A stretch of DNA of 64,000 nucleotides from the NCBI GenBank assembly GCA_014874485.1, contig JADBJK010000031.1, positions 22,532-86,531 of the forward strand, in the 5' to 3' direction. Shown one piece after another: positions 1-9,368 of the stretch. Position 1 is the first letter of the stretch, and each line of letters begins with the position of its first letter. The notes beneath the pieces are model-generated. The model worked only from the letters and a program-made list of their open reading frames with translations, was not told the DNA's origin and did no database searches. The stretch is from Chloroflexota bacterium. GTDB lineage: Bacteria > Chloroflexota > Anaerolineae > DTLA01. The translations under genes and the position numbers were made by a program.

Positions 1-2
1 CC

Positions 3-257
3 GAGGGGGTTGTCATCACCGATGAGGACAAGTGCATCGGCTGCTGGACGTGCGTAATGGTGTGCCCCTATGGCGTCATCGGCAGGCATCTGGAGACCCA
101 CCGCTCCTATCGGTGCGACCGCTGCCCCGACCGCGACGAGCCAGCCTGTGTGAGCGCGTGCCCCACCAAGGCCCTGGTCTATCAGACTGTGGATGAGTTC
201 TCGGCCAATGTGCGCCACGCAGCCGCTTCGGAGATGGTGGCCGGGGAAAGGGGGTGA
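3..257 (+). CDS. 4Fe-4S ferredoxin-type electron-transfer protein (5' truncated by window edge)
   Basis: Frame continues upstream of the ORF start: EGVVITDEDKCIGCWTCVMVCPYGVIG...CDRCPDRDEPACVSACPTKAL; two cysteine cluster motifs. Confidence 0.85.
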   Translation, partial: EGVVITDEDKCIGCWTCVMVCPYGVIGRHLETHRSYRCDRCPDRDEPACVSACPTKALVYQTVDEFSANVRHAAASEMVAGERG

Positions 258-261
258 ACCA

Positions 262-1509
262 ATGTCCCCCACACGATACGTGATCGTGGGAGGGAGCGCG
301 GCGGGGATGGCCGCGGCGCAGTCCATTCGGGAACTGGATGCCCACGGAGACATCCTGATCCTGTCCGCCGAGGCTGACGCGCCGTACTATCGCCCGCTCA
401 TCCCATACATCGTAACGCAGAAGAAGACCGCCGAAGAAATCGCGCTCATGGGCCAGGGGCCCTACACCGCCCGGGACATCCACGTGCGGCTCAACTCGCC
501 CGCGATTAGCGTGGACACAGGGGCCCGCGTCGTGAACGTGCTCGGCGGCGATGCCGTGCCCTACGACAAGCTGCTCATCGCAACGGGAGCCCGCCCCTAC
601 ATCCCGCCCGAAATCAAGGGCGTAGACACGCCCGGAGTCTACGCTCCGCGCACCCTGGCCGACGCCCGCAGCCTGGCAGCACGGGCTGGAATGGCCCGCC
701 ATGCAGTGATGGCAGGCGGTGGCCTGCTGAACCTCAAGACCTCGTTCGCGCTACTGGAACGGGGGGTAGCGGTAACGCTGGTCGTTGCGTCGCCCGAAGT
801 GCTGTCGCAGGTGATGGAGCCCGACGGCGCGGCCCTGATCCGCGCCGCGCTGGAGAAGGTGGGGCTTCGCATCCTCACGGGCCGCAATGTCGTGGAGGTC
901 CTCGCCGGTCCCAATGGCGTCTCAGGCGTGCGCCTGGACACCGGCGAGGAATTGCCATGTGAGATTCTCTGCATTGGCAAGGGAGTGCGCCCCAATGTGG
1001 AGTTTCTGGAAGGCAGTGGCATCGTGGTGGAGCGCGGCGTGGTCGCCGACGAGTACACAGCCTGCTCCGTGCCCGATGTCTACACCGCGGGCGACGTGGC
1101 AATTACCTTTGACCCTATCACCGGAAAGCGGATCATGACCGCCCTGTGGACCAATGCGGTGGAGATGGGGCGGTGCGCTGGCCGCAATATGGCCGGCCAC
1201 CCCACAGTATACTCCGGCACCTTTGGCGTCCTCAACGCCACGCAGGTAGCCGACGTCCCGTTCGTCTCCATGGGTATTGTCCACACCAGTGGCACGCCTT
1301 ATGAGGTGCACGTCCACGCCACAGCGAACACGTACCGCAAAGTCGTGTTCTCCGAAGACGGCAAGCGGCTCATCGGGGCCACGCTCGTGGGCGACATCTC
1401 ATGCGCGGGGTTCTACCGCCACCTCATCCGCGAGCGCACGCCGGTCAACGGCCTCAAGGCCGAAATCATCGGCCAGCGCCTGCACTACGGTCACTTCATT
1501 CGTTGGTAG
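262..1509 (+). CDS. FAD-dependent pyridine nucleotide-disulfide oxidoreductase family (NADH oxidase / ferredoxin-partner type)
   Basis: MSPTRYVIVGGSAAGMAAAQSIREL (GxGxxA FAD motif), second Rossmann motif, ...YTAGDVAITFDPITG; ATG at 262 preferred to the upstream ORF start. Confidence 0.85.
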   Translation: MSPTRYVIVGGSAAGMAAAQSIRELDAHGDILILSAEADAPYYRPLIPYIVTQKKTAEEIALMGQGPYTARDIHVRLNSPAISVDTGARVVNVLGGDAVPYDKLLIATGARPYIPPEIKGVDTPGVYAPRTLADARSLAARAGMARHAVMAGGGLLNLKTSFALLERGVAVTLVVASPEVLSQVMEPDGAALIRAALEKVGLRILTGRNVVEVLAGPNGVSGVRLDTGEELPCEILCIGKGVRPNVEFLEGSGIVVERGVVADEYTACSVPDVYTAGDVAITFDPITGKRIMTALWTNAVEMGRCAGRNMAGHPTVYSGTFGVLNATQVADVPFVSMGIVHTSGTPYEVHVHATANTYRKVVFSEDGKRLIGATLVGDISCAGFYRHLIRERTPVNGLKAEIIGQRLHYGHFIRW

Positions 1510-1521
1510 CCGCCAAAGGGG

Positions 1522-1560
1522 TTCAGGTGCGACGCGCTTCTGAAGTGCGTCGCACCTGAA
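1522..1560. repeat. Long palindrome TTCAGGTGCGACGC...GCGTCGCACCTGAA, intergenic
   Basis: 14-bp perfect arms, extendable inward with a G-T pair; related to palindromes near 27371 and at 63294. Confidence 0.8.
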
Positions 1561-1718
1561 CTGCCCGCCCAGAACGCACGCACAGGGTGAGCCCGCTGGT
1601 GCGCCATATAGGCCGCTGGTCGGCCTCGCGCCCCTTCCCGTCTCGCGGGCGCAACCGCAAGTTGCCCTCCCCGCGCACGGCGAGTACAATCGCGGCACAT
1701 CTACCAGGAGGGCGCATT

Positions 1719-2084
1719 GTGGACTATTCGCTCCGCACCGTGGACGACATAGAAGCCAAGCGGATTGACGAAGACTGGGGGAGCCTGCGCTGGCTCGCGG
1801 GCCAGGACATCGGCAACGCCCAGGGCATGGTCGTGGGCCGCGTCATCATCAAGCCAGGTCGCTCCAACCCCAGGCACAGCCACCCCAACTGCGAGGAGAT
1901 GCTGTACCTCCTGCGCGGACGGCTGGAGCACGCCGTGGGCGATCAGACCGTCATAACCGACGCGGGCGACGTGATCGTCGTACCGGCCGGCGTGCCCCAT
2001 GTGGCCCGCAACATCGGCGACGAGGACGCCGACATGATCGTTGCCTACTCCGCAGGTGTAAGAGGCTTCCGGCTGGAGCCGTAG
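1719..2084 (+). CDS. Cupin-domain protein
   Basis: GTG start after AGGAGG; H-x-H...E cupin motif PRHSHPNCEEMLYLLRGRLEH and second motif PAGVPHVARN. Confidence 0.8.
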   Translation: MDYSLRTVDDIEAKRIDEDWGSLRWLAGQDIGNAQGMVVGRVIIKPGRSNPRHSHPNCEEMLYLLRGRLEHAVGDQTVITDAGDVIVVPAGVPHVARNIGDEDADMIVAYSAGVRGFRLEP

Positions 2085-2085
2085 G

Positions 2086-2748
2086 TCAAACCCTGGCGGC
2101 AGCCACAATCTCCACCGGCAGGCCCCACATACGGGTCTCCACGGCGCGGACGATGCGGAAGCCCGCGCCCTCCAGCGCGCGCCGCGCGTGGATGGGCCGA
2201 CAGTCCACCCACACAGGCCAGCGGCGATGCGCCCACTCGTACAACCACACCATGCCCCCGCCGCCCTCGCGGGACAGCGCGACCACGCCCAGCCGCCCGC
2301 CCAGCCGCAGGACGCGCGCGCATTCGGCCAGCATGACGGGGATGTCCGGCGTGTCAAAGAGTTCCAGCGTGAACGCCATGAACACAGCGTCAAACGTGCC
2401 GTCGGCAAAGGGGAGCGCCACCGCATCCGCCATCATCAGCGGCGGACGCCTTGGCAATCCGGCCCGCTCCAGCCGCGCCCTTGCCATAGCCAACATGCCC
2501 TCGGCAATGTCCAGGCCGACGGCCAGCCCCGACGCGCCCGCCGCCCGCGCAATGGGCACGAGGGCGTACCCCGTGCCGCAGCCGATTTCCAGAACGCGCT
2601 TGCCCTCCTGCACTGCGAGCGTTCGCAGGCCCGCGTCCACAAAGCGCCGCTCCCAACGGGCCAGCGCATCGTACCAGCGGCTCATGCGGTTGTAGGCAGC
2701 CCTGGCCGCCTGCCTGGGCCGATTCACGCGACTCGCCTCGTTGTCCAT
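2086..2748 (-). CDS. Class I SAM-dependent methyltransferase (UbiE-like)
   Basis: VLEIGCGTGYALVPIARAAG motif I; ADAVALPFADGTFDAVF. Confidence 0.85.
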   Translation of the reverse strand: MDNEASRVNRPRQAARAAYNRMSRWYDALARWERRFVDAGLRTLAVQEGKRVLEIGCGTGYALVPIARAAGASGLAVGLDIAEGMLAMARARLERAGLPRRPPLMMADAVALPFADGTFDAVFMAFTLELFDTPDIPVMLAECARVLRLGGRLGVVALSREGGGGMVWLYEWAHRRWPVWVDCRPIHARRALEGAGFRIVRAVETRMWGLPVEIVAAARV

Positions 2749-2922
2749 GATGCCCCCGTCGACTCCGTGGCACCCATGCTACACTCCGGGCCGCTGTACG
2801 TCAAACAGGGGTAAAGTTGTCATTGCGAGGGCGCAACGCGCCCGAAGCAATCTCCCGCGCCCATTTTGTAACCGCTGTGTAACTGCGATATGCTACACTA
2901 AAATCGCGGTGCGGAGGGAAAG

Positions 2923-3846
2923 ATGGCTGGACGAAGGCTGTCGGCAATCGGGTACAAGGCTGCCCCGTTGTTCGCGTTTCCGTTCGCCCTGCTCGTGGCT
3001 CCAATCCTCGTCGCCTGCTCGGCCTCGCCCACTCCCACAGCCCTGCCCACAACCAACGGCGCGGCCAAGGTCAACGGCGTCGCCCTGCACTACGAAATCA
3101 CCGGCCAGGGCGAGCCGCTTATCCTCATACAGGGCCTCGGCACGGCCACCTGGCTCTGGTGGAAGCAGGTGCCCGAACTATCCCGCCACTTCCGCGTCAT
3201 CGCCTACGACCTGCGCGGCTCCGGCTGGAGCGACAAACCCGACGAGCCGTACTCCATCCCGATGTTCGCCGACGACCTGGCGGGCCTCATGGACGCGCTG
3301 AAAATCAAGCAGGCCCACATTCTCGGAATCTCGCTGGGGGGCTATGTCGCGCAGGAATTCGCCATTCGCTACCCCGACAGGGTCAAGCGCCTCGTCCTCT
3401 GCTCCACCAGCACCAACGGCCCCAACGCCGTGCCGCCGAGTCCCGACATCATCGTCGCCCTAATGACGCCCGTGGCGGGCAAGGACGACCTGCGCGACCG
3501 CATTGCCCTGTCCCTCAGCCCCGGATACGCCACGGCGCACCCGTCGGATGTGGAGCGGATGATGGCGTGGCGGCTGGACAACCCACAACCTGCCTACGCC
3601 TACAATCGTCAGCTGATGAGCGCCGTGGGCTGGACATCCGAGGGGCGGCTTGGCGAGATCACCATGCCCACGCTGGTGCTGGCCGGGTCCGAGGATCGCG
3701 TGGTGCCGCCGCAAAACGCCGACGTCCTCGCGGCGGGCATCCCCCACGCCGAGAAGGTCATCCTGCAGGGCGCCGGCCATCTCATCAACGTGGAGCAGCC
3801 GGACAAACTCAACAAGGAGGTCATTCGGTTTCTGACATGGAAATGA
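2923..3846 (+). CDS. Alpha/beta hydrolase, predicted lipoprotein
   Basis: Signal/lipobox-like LLVAPILVAC; nucleophile elbow GISLGGYVAQ; C-terminal GAGHLINVEQP. Confidence 0.85.
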   Translation: MAGRRLSAIGYKAAPLFAFPFALLVAPILVACSASPTPTALPTTNGAAKVNGVALHYEITGQGEPLILIQGLGTATWLWWKQVPELSRHFRVIAYDLRGSGWSDKPDEPYSIPMFADDLAGLMDALKIKQAHILGISLGGYVAQEFAIRYPDRVKRLVLCSTSTNGPNAVPPSPDIIVALMTPVAGKDDLRDRIALSLSPGYATAHPSDVERMMAWRLDNPQPAYAYNRQLMSAVGWTSEGRLGEITMPTLVLAGSEDRVVPPQNADVLAAGIPHAEKVILQGAGHLINVEQPDKLNKEVIRFLTWK

Positions 3847-4319
3847 ACGAAATCAGCGCCGCGTCTTTTGAAGCCTTCCTGCAACGAGCGCGCGCCAGCA
3901 CCTGGGCCAGCGGCGCGGAGCCAACGCGCGTAACCCCGCAAGGCGAAACGCTATACGAATACAAAGAAGAGGCACGCCTGTATCGGGACACCTACATGGG
4001 AACAGCCGACTCGTTCTTCGGGCAGGAGACGGTGTACGAAGTGGAGATGCCCCTGTGGAACATCATCTACGCCGGGCAGGTGCATCCCCACGCCGTTGGC
4101 GACCCAGGCTCCGATGCCATCTACGCCTTCCTGCGGCGCGCCCTCATCGCTACCGGCGAGAACAGCCGCCTGGGCCGCCAAGCGCACTACGAAGAGGGCG
4201 ACTGGGTGTACACCGACCAGGGCGAGACCCACGGCAACGAGTTCTGGGGCAACGAGTGGATCTCGTACCGCGGAGTGGAGGTGTACCGCCTGAAGTACGG
4301 CGGCGGCTGGATGGGATAG
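3837..4319 (+). CDS. DUF5680-like protein
   Basis: Overlaps upstream stop; ATG 3837; ...YRDTYMGTADSFFGQETVYE...PLWNIIYAG. Confidence 0.55.
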   Translation: MEMNEISAASFEAFLQRARASTWASGAEPTRVTPQGETLYEYKEEARLYRDTYMGTADSFFGQETVYEVEMPLWNIIYAGQVHPHAVGDPGSDAIYAFLRRALIATGENSRLGRQAHYEEGDWVYTDQGETHGNEFWGNEWISYRGVEVYRLKYGGGWMG

Positions 4320-4348
4320 GCCCAACAGTCCAAGAAGGAGATGAAATC

Positions 4349-5125
4349 ATGGAGCGATTGAAAGGGAAGGTAGCCATCATCACCGGCTCGGCCATGGGCA
4401 TCGGCAAGGCCACGGCCCTGAAGTTCGCCCGCGAGGGCGCGAAGGTCGTCGCCTGCGATGTGGTCGCCGAGGCAGGCCAGGCCGTCGTGGACGAGATTGC
4501 CGCCATGGGCGGCGAGGCGTTCTTCGTCGCGGTGGACGTAACGTCCGCGGAATCCGTCCAGGCGCTGGTGGACACCGTGATGACCCGCTGGGGCCGCGTG
4601 GACATCCTGGTCAACAACGCGGGCATCACGCGCGACGCCCTGCTCGTCAAGGTCAAGGACGGCGAAGTGGTGGATCAGATGAGCGAGGCCGCCTTTGATG
4701 CCGTCGTCAACGTCAACCTGAAGGGCGTGTTCCTGTGCACGCGCGCTGTGGCCCCCATCATGATCCGCCAGGGCAGCGGCGTCATCCTCAACGCCGCCTC
4801 GGTCGTCGGCCTCTACGGCAACTTCGGCCAGACGAACTACGTGGCCACCAAGGCCGGCGTCATCGGCATGACGCGGGTGTGGGCGCGGGAACTGGGGCGC
4901 AAGGGCATCCGCGTGAACACCGTCGCCCCCGGCTTCATCCTGACCGACATGGTGAAGAAGATGCCCGAAAAGGTGCTCGCGTCCATGCAGGAGAAGGTGC
5001 CCCTGGGTCGGCTCGGCGAACCGGAGGACGTAGCCAACGCCTACGCCTGGCTCGCCAGCGATGAGGCATCTTATGTCAATGGCGCCGTCATCTCGGTGGA
5101 TGGCGGCATTGTCATCGGAACCTAA
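4349..5125 (+). CDS. Short-chain dehydrogenase/reductase (FabG-like)
   Basis: TGSAMGIGKATA, NNAGI, YxxxK-type YVATKAGV; SD AAGGAG. Confidence 0.9.
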   Translation: MERLKGKVAIITGSAMGIGKATALKFAREGAKVVACDVVAEAGQAVVDEIAAMGGEAFFVAVDVTSAESVQALVDTVMTRWGRVDILVNNAGITRDALLVKVKDGEVVDQMSEAAFDAVVNVNLKGVFLCTRAVAPIMIRQGSGVILNAASVVGLYGNFGQTNYVATKAGVIGMTRVWARELGRKGIRVNTVAPGFILTDMVKKMPEKVLASMQEKVPLGRLGEPEDVANAYAWLASDEASYVNGAVISVDGGIVIGT

Positions 5126-5165
5126 CCACGCGCTCCGTGCGCAGAACGCCAGGAGGAAAGCATAT

Positions 5166-6173
5166 ATGGCAAGATACGCAACCATCATCGGAACCGGCAG
5201 GTACCTGCCGCCCATTGAGCGAACCAACGAGCAGTTCAAGCAGGACATGATGGCCGTCAACCCTGCCCTGGGCGAGGTCGTGGACAAGTTTGAGGCGTCC
5301 ACCGGCATCAAGACGCGCTGGTATGCCGCCGACGACTGGGCCACGTCCGACCTGGCCGCCGAGGCCGCCAAGGACGCCCTGGCCGACGCGGGCATCAAGG
5401 CCGAAGACCTGGACTGGATTCTGTTGGGCACCGACTCGCCCGACTACATCACCCCCGCCACGTCGGTGGTGGTGCAGCACAAGATCGGCGCGGTCAACGC
5501 GGGCACGGTGGACGTGGGGTGCGCGTGCGCGTCGTTCCCCACAGGTTTGGCGCTGGGCGCGGGCCTCATCGCCACAAACCCCTACATCAAGTACATCCTG
5601 GTCATCGGCGCGTACATGATGCACAAACTGGCCGACTGGAAGACCGACGTGGTGTCGTTCTTCTATGGCGACGGCGCCGGCGCGGCGGTGCTCGCCGTCA
5701 GCGACAAGCCAGGCTTCGTCTGCTCCACCGCCTTCGCCGACGGATCCTACCACAAGCACTGGGGCATCTATTCGGGCGGGACCTACGAACCCGCCACGGT
5801 GGAATCCGTGCAGGCGGGGCGCACCAAAGTCCGCCTCATCACCCCCTTCCCGCCGGACGTGAACAACGTGGGCTGGCCCAAGCGCATGCGCGAACTCGCG
5901 GCCCACGGCAACTTTGACCTGCAGGACGTGGACATGGCCATCTTCACCCAGGTGCGCCTGAACTCCATCCAACTGGTCATGCAGGACCTGGGGCTGCCCA
6001 TTGAGCGGGCGCACTGGATCATGGACAAGTGGGGCTACACAGGCTCGGCGTGCCTGCCCATGTGCTTTGACGACGCGCGGAAACTCGGCAAGGTCAAGAG
6101 CGGCGATTTGGTAACCTTCGTCGGTTCCGGCGTCGGGTACAATCAGGCGGGCGCCGCCTTCATCATGCCGTAA
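5166..6173 (+). CDS. 3-oxoacyl-ACP synthase III-like (KAS III superfamily), atypical catalytic residues
   Basis: MARYATIIGTGRYLPP; active-site Cys region GCACASFPTGLAL; FabH-like C-terminal half. Confidence 0.85.
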   Translation: MARYATIIGTGRYLPPIERTNEQFKQDMMAVNPALGEVVDKFEASTGIKTRWYAADDWATSDLAAEAAKDALADAGIKAEDLDWILLGTDSPDYITPATSVVVQHKIGAVNAGTVDVGCACASFPTGLALGAGLIATNPYIKYILVIGAYMMHKLADWKTDVVSFFYGDGAGAAVLAVSDKPGFVCSTAFADGSYHKHWGIYSGGTYEPATVESVQAGRTKVRLITPFPPDVNNVGWPKRMRELAAHGNFDLQDVDMAIFTQVRLNSIQLVMQDLGLPIERAHWIMDKWGYTGSACLPMCFDDARKLGKVKSGDLVTFVGSGVGYNQAGAAFIMP

Positions 6174-6186
6174 CCAAGGTCTGCCT

Positions 6187-7548
6187 ATGACATCGGCCAA
6201 CGACTTGTACAAACGGAAACGCATCTCCATCCCCGACGCGGTGGGCCTGGTCCAGTCGCACCAGACCATCGGCGTGGCGATGGCCGCATCGGAGCCGCCC
6301 GGCCTGCTCACCGAACTAGGGCGGCAGGGCGAGCGCCTGGAAGACGTGCGCCTTTGGGTCTGCCTGCCCATGCGCGAGTACGAGGCGGTGCTCAGCCCGC
6401 GCATGGCCGGCCACATCTTCGTGGAGAACTGGTTCTACGGCGCGCCCGACCGCAAGGCCCATCCCCAGGGCCGCATGTCGTACATCCCCAACAACCTGCA
6501 CCAGGCGGCCCGCGACAAACTGGCGCGGGATGGCAAGGTCAACATCTTCTGGGGCACGGCCACCCCGCCCGACCGCTACGGCAACATGTCGCTGTCCCTC
6601 GGCCTCGTGATTGAGAAGGCGCTCCTGGAAGCCGCCGACCTGGTCGTGTTGGAGATCAACGAGAACCTGCCCTGGACACTGGGCGACACCCAGGTGCACA
6701 TCTCGCAGGTGGACTACGTCGTGGAGAACACCTGCCCCCTGGTGGAACTCCCCCCCGCCCCATCCACGCCAGAAGAGGAGGCCATCGGCGGGTACATCGC
6801 CGACCTCATTGAGGACGGAGCCACAATCCAACTGGGCATCGGCGGGATTCCCAACGCCATCACGCGGTACCTCATGAATCGGCGGGATTTGGGTGTCCAC
6901 ACCGAGATGTTCACCGACGGCATGGTGGACCTGTTTGAGGCGGGGGTCATCACGGGCAAGCGCAAGACCCTGTGGAAGGGCAAGATGGTCGGGGCCTTCG
7001 CGCTGGGCACGCAGAAACTGTATAACTTCATCCACAACAACGTGGGCGTGGAGTTCCAGCAGGGCAAGGTAACCAACGACCCCTACATCATCGGGCAGAA
7101 CTACAAGATGGTGAGCGTCAACACCGCCCTGCAGGTGGACATCATCGGGCAGGTCTGTTCGCAATCGCTGGGCGTGCGCCACTTCAGCGGCACGGGTGGG
7201 CAACTGGACACCCATCGCGGCGCCCAGCGTTCGCCCGGCGGGCGCGGCATCATCGCGCTCCGCTCCACAGCCCGCAACGGCACCGTGAGCACCATCGTGC
7301 CCATTCTGGAGCCTGGCGCGGAAGTAACCGTCCCGTCCCAGGACGTGGACACCATCGTTACCGAGTTTGGCGTTGCCGAGTTGAGGGGGCGGTGCGTGCG
7401 CGACCGCGCCGAGGCGCTGATTCGCATCGCCCATCCCGACTTCCGCGACTACCTGCGCGAGGAAGTGGAGCGGCTAGGCATCGTGCCGAGGCTGGTCGTG
7501 CCGGGCGTTCAGGTGGGCGAGGGCCAACAAGGGCAGCAGGCCAAGTGA
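6187..7548 (+). CDS. Acetyl-CoA hydrolase/transferase family (4-hydroxybutyrate CoA-transferase-like)
   Basis: LQLGIGGIPNAITRYL, FTDGMVDLFEAGVITGKRK, GTGGQLDTHRGAQRSPGGRGIIAL. Confidence 0.88.
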   Translation: MTSANDLYKRKRISIPDAVGLVQSHQTIGVAMAASEPPGLLTELGRQGERLEDVRLWVCLPMREYEAVLSPRMAGHIFVENWFYGAPDRKAHPQGRMSYIPNNLHQAARDKLARDGKVNIFWGTATPPDRYGNMSLSLGLVIEKALLEAADLVVLEINENLPWTLGDTQVHISQVDYVVENTCPLVELPPAPSTPEEEAIGGYIADLIEDGATIQLGIGGIPNAITRYLMNRRDLGVHTEMFTDGMVDLFEAGVITGKRKTLWKGKMVGAFALGTQKLYNFIHNNVGVEFQQGKVTNDPYIIGQNYKMVSVNTALQVDIIGQVCSQSLGVRHFSGTGGQLDTHRGAQRSPGGRGIIALRSTARNGTVSTIVPILEPGAEVTVPSQDVDTIVTEFGVAELRGRCVRDRAEALIRIAHPDFRDYLREEVERLGIVPRLVVPGVQVGEGQQGQQAK

Positions 7549-7587
7549 GGCCGATGTTGAGGAGACGAGTTCTCTGGAGGTTAGGCG

Positions 7588-7911
7588 ATGAGCACACAAA
7601 CGATTGTAGGACTCTGGGAAATCCCCGCGGGCCAGGAGTACGCCGGGCTGCGATTCCGCTACAACCCCGACGGAACCTTTGAGGCCGACTATCCGCCGAT
7701 GGGCATCAAGTCCAGCGGGACGTGGACCCTCACCGGCAACGAACTGGACATGGACCAGACGCAGCATACCCTGGGCTGGGTGGGCCTCTTCCGCGCGCTG
7801 GTGGACATCTCGGAGGACGGCCAGACCATGAAGGTGGCAGTCGCTGCTGGGCCAAACCTGCCCAGGCCGACGGACTTCACCAAGTACCGCCTGTACAAAC
7901 GGCTGGAGTGA
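7588..7911 (+). CDS. Small conserved-type hypothetical (lipocalin-like beta-rich)
   Basis: SD (GGAGG) and colinearity; MSTQTIVGLWEIPAGQEYAGLRFRYNPDGTFEADYPP. Confidence 0.6.
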   Translation: MSTQTIVGLWEIPAGQEYAGLRFRYNPDGTFEADYPPMGIKSSGTWTLTGNELDMDQTQHTLGWVGLFRALVDISEDGQTMKVAVAAGPNLPRPTDFTKYRLYKRLE

Positions 7912-7945
7912 GCCGCGTCGAAATCCGGTCCAGACAGGAGTGGAC

Positions 7946-8743
7946 ATGAGCAGCATACAGGTCAACGGCGTAACGCTGCACTATGAGTGGCACGGGCCGG
8001 AGGACGCGCCGGTGGTCGTGCTGTCCAACGGCGTCCTCGCCAACACGGCCTCGTGGTTCAATCAGACGCCCGTGCTGAGCAAGCGGTTCCGGCTCCTGCT
8101 GTACGACTGTCGGGGGCAGGGCCGCTCGGAGCACCCCGCCGGCCCGTACAGCATGGAGATGCACGCGGACGACCTGGCGGCCCTTCTCCGCGCCCTGGGC
8201 GTGGAGAAGGCCCACATCGGCGGCATCTCCTACGGCGGCGAAATCAGCCTGCTGTTCGCCACCAAGTACCCGGAGATGACCCGCACCGTCGTGGCCATGA
8301 GCGCGGTGAGCGAGGTGCACCCGTTCCTCAAGGCCCAGATTGACCTGTGGGCGGCGGCAGCGAAGACGCGCGACCCGGCGCTGTTCTTCCAGGCAACGGT
8401 TACGCACAACTTCAGCGCGGGCTTCATCGCCGCCAACCAGGCCTTCCTGCAGGCGTCGGTGCCCCGCTTCGCGGCGCTGGACATTGACGCCGTGCTGGCG
8501 CTGCTGGATGCGTTCCAGCGCCTGGACATCACGGAGCAACTCTCGGCCATCACCGCACCCACGCTGCTCCTGTACGGCGCGGAGGACGCCCTGAAGCCAC
8601 CCGCCGTGTACGGGCGCATCATCGCCGAGCGGATTCCGCACGCCGAGTTTCTCACCGTCCCCGGTGCGGGGCACGTGGTCATCTGGGAGAAACCCGACGC
8701 CGTCAATTCTGCGCTCATGGGGTTCCTGCTCAAGCACTCGTAG
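7946..8743 (+). CDS. Alpha/beta hydrolase (3-oxoadipate enol-lactonase-like)
   Basis: VVLSNGVLANTASWFNQTPVLSKRFRLLLYDCRGQGRSEHP; GISYGGEISLL; GAGHVVIWEKP. Confidence 0.85.
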   Translation: MSSIQVNGVTLHYEWHGPEDAPVVVLSNGVLANTASWFNQTPVLSKRFRLLLYDCRGQGRSEHPAGPYSMEMHADDLAALLRALGVEKAHIGGISYGGEISLLFATKYPEMTRTVVAMSAVSEVHPFLKAQIDLWAAAAKTRDPALFFQATVTHNFSAGFIAANQAFLQASVPRFAALDIDAVLALLDAFQRLDITEQLSAITAPTLLLYGAEDALKPPAVYGRIIAERIPHAEFLTVPGAGHVVIWEKPDAVNSALMGFLLKHS

Positions 8744-8775
8744 CGTAGCGCGGGCACTGCCCGCAAGGAGGCAGC

Positions 8776-9207
8776 ATGCCAGACGAAATCCACATTCGGG
8801 ACGACTTTCAAATCGGCGAGACAGCGTCGTTCTCCAAGACCATCACGGAGTCGGACATCTACGCCTATGCGGGAATCAGCGGCGACTTCAACCCCGTCCA
8901 CGTGAACGCCGAGTTCGCCAAGAAGACCCGCTTCAAGGAGCGCATCGCCCACGGGATGCTGACCGCAGGGCTGGTTTCCGCCGTGCTGGGGATGAAACTG
9001 CCCGGCCCGGGCGCCATCTACCTCAGCCAGCAGATGGAGTTCCTGAAGCCCGTGCGAATCGGCGACACCATCACGGCCACGGCCGAGGTGCAGGCCTACA
9101 ACGCCGAGAAGCGCATCCTGACGTTGCGAACGACGTGCACCAACCAGCGCGGCGAGGCAGTCCTGGAGGGGCGCGCCGTCGTGATGATGGACCGCATTCA
9201 GGCGTGA
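8776..9207 (+). CDS. MaoC-family (R)-specific enoyl-CoA hydratase
   Basis: ESDIYAYAGISGDFNPVHVNAEFAKKTRFKERIAHGML hydratase motif. Confidence 0.9.
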   Translation: MPDEIHIRDDFQIGETASFSKTITESDIYAYAGISGDFNPVHVNAEFAKKTRFKERIAHGMLTAGLVSAVLGMKLPGPGAIYLSQQMEFLKPVRIGDTITATAEVQAYNAEKRILTLRTTCTNQRGEAVLEGRAVVMMDRIQA

Positions 9208-9368
9208 TGCTGCCCGTGCTGTTCGGCTTCTGGACACGTTGTCCATGTCAACGCGAGCGCCGAAAGGGAAAGGGGGTGAGGCCATCCTGGCAAAGTGAGA
9301 CCGTGTGAAACCCGGCCCATCAAGTGCGTTTACCCAAAGCCATGTAGTTCTTGAGGAGGAAAAGAAAG

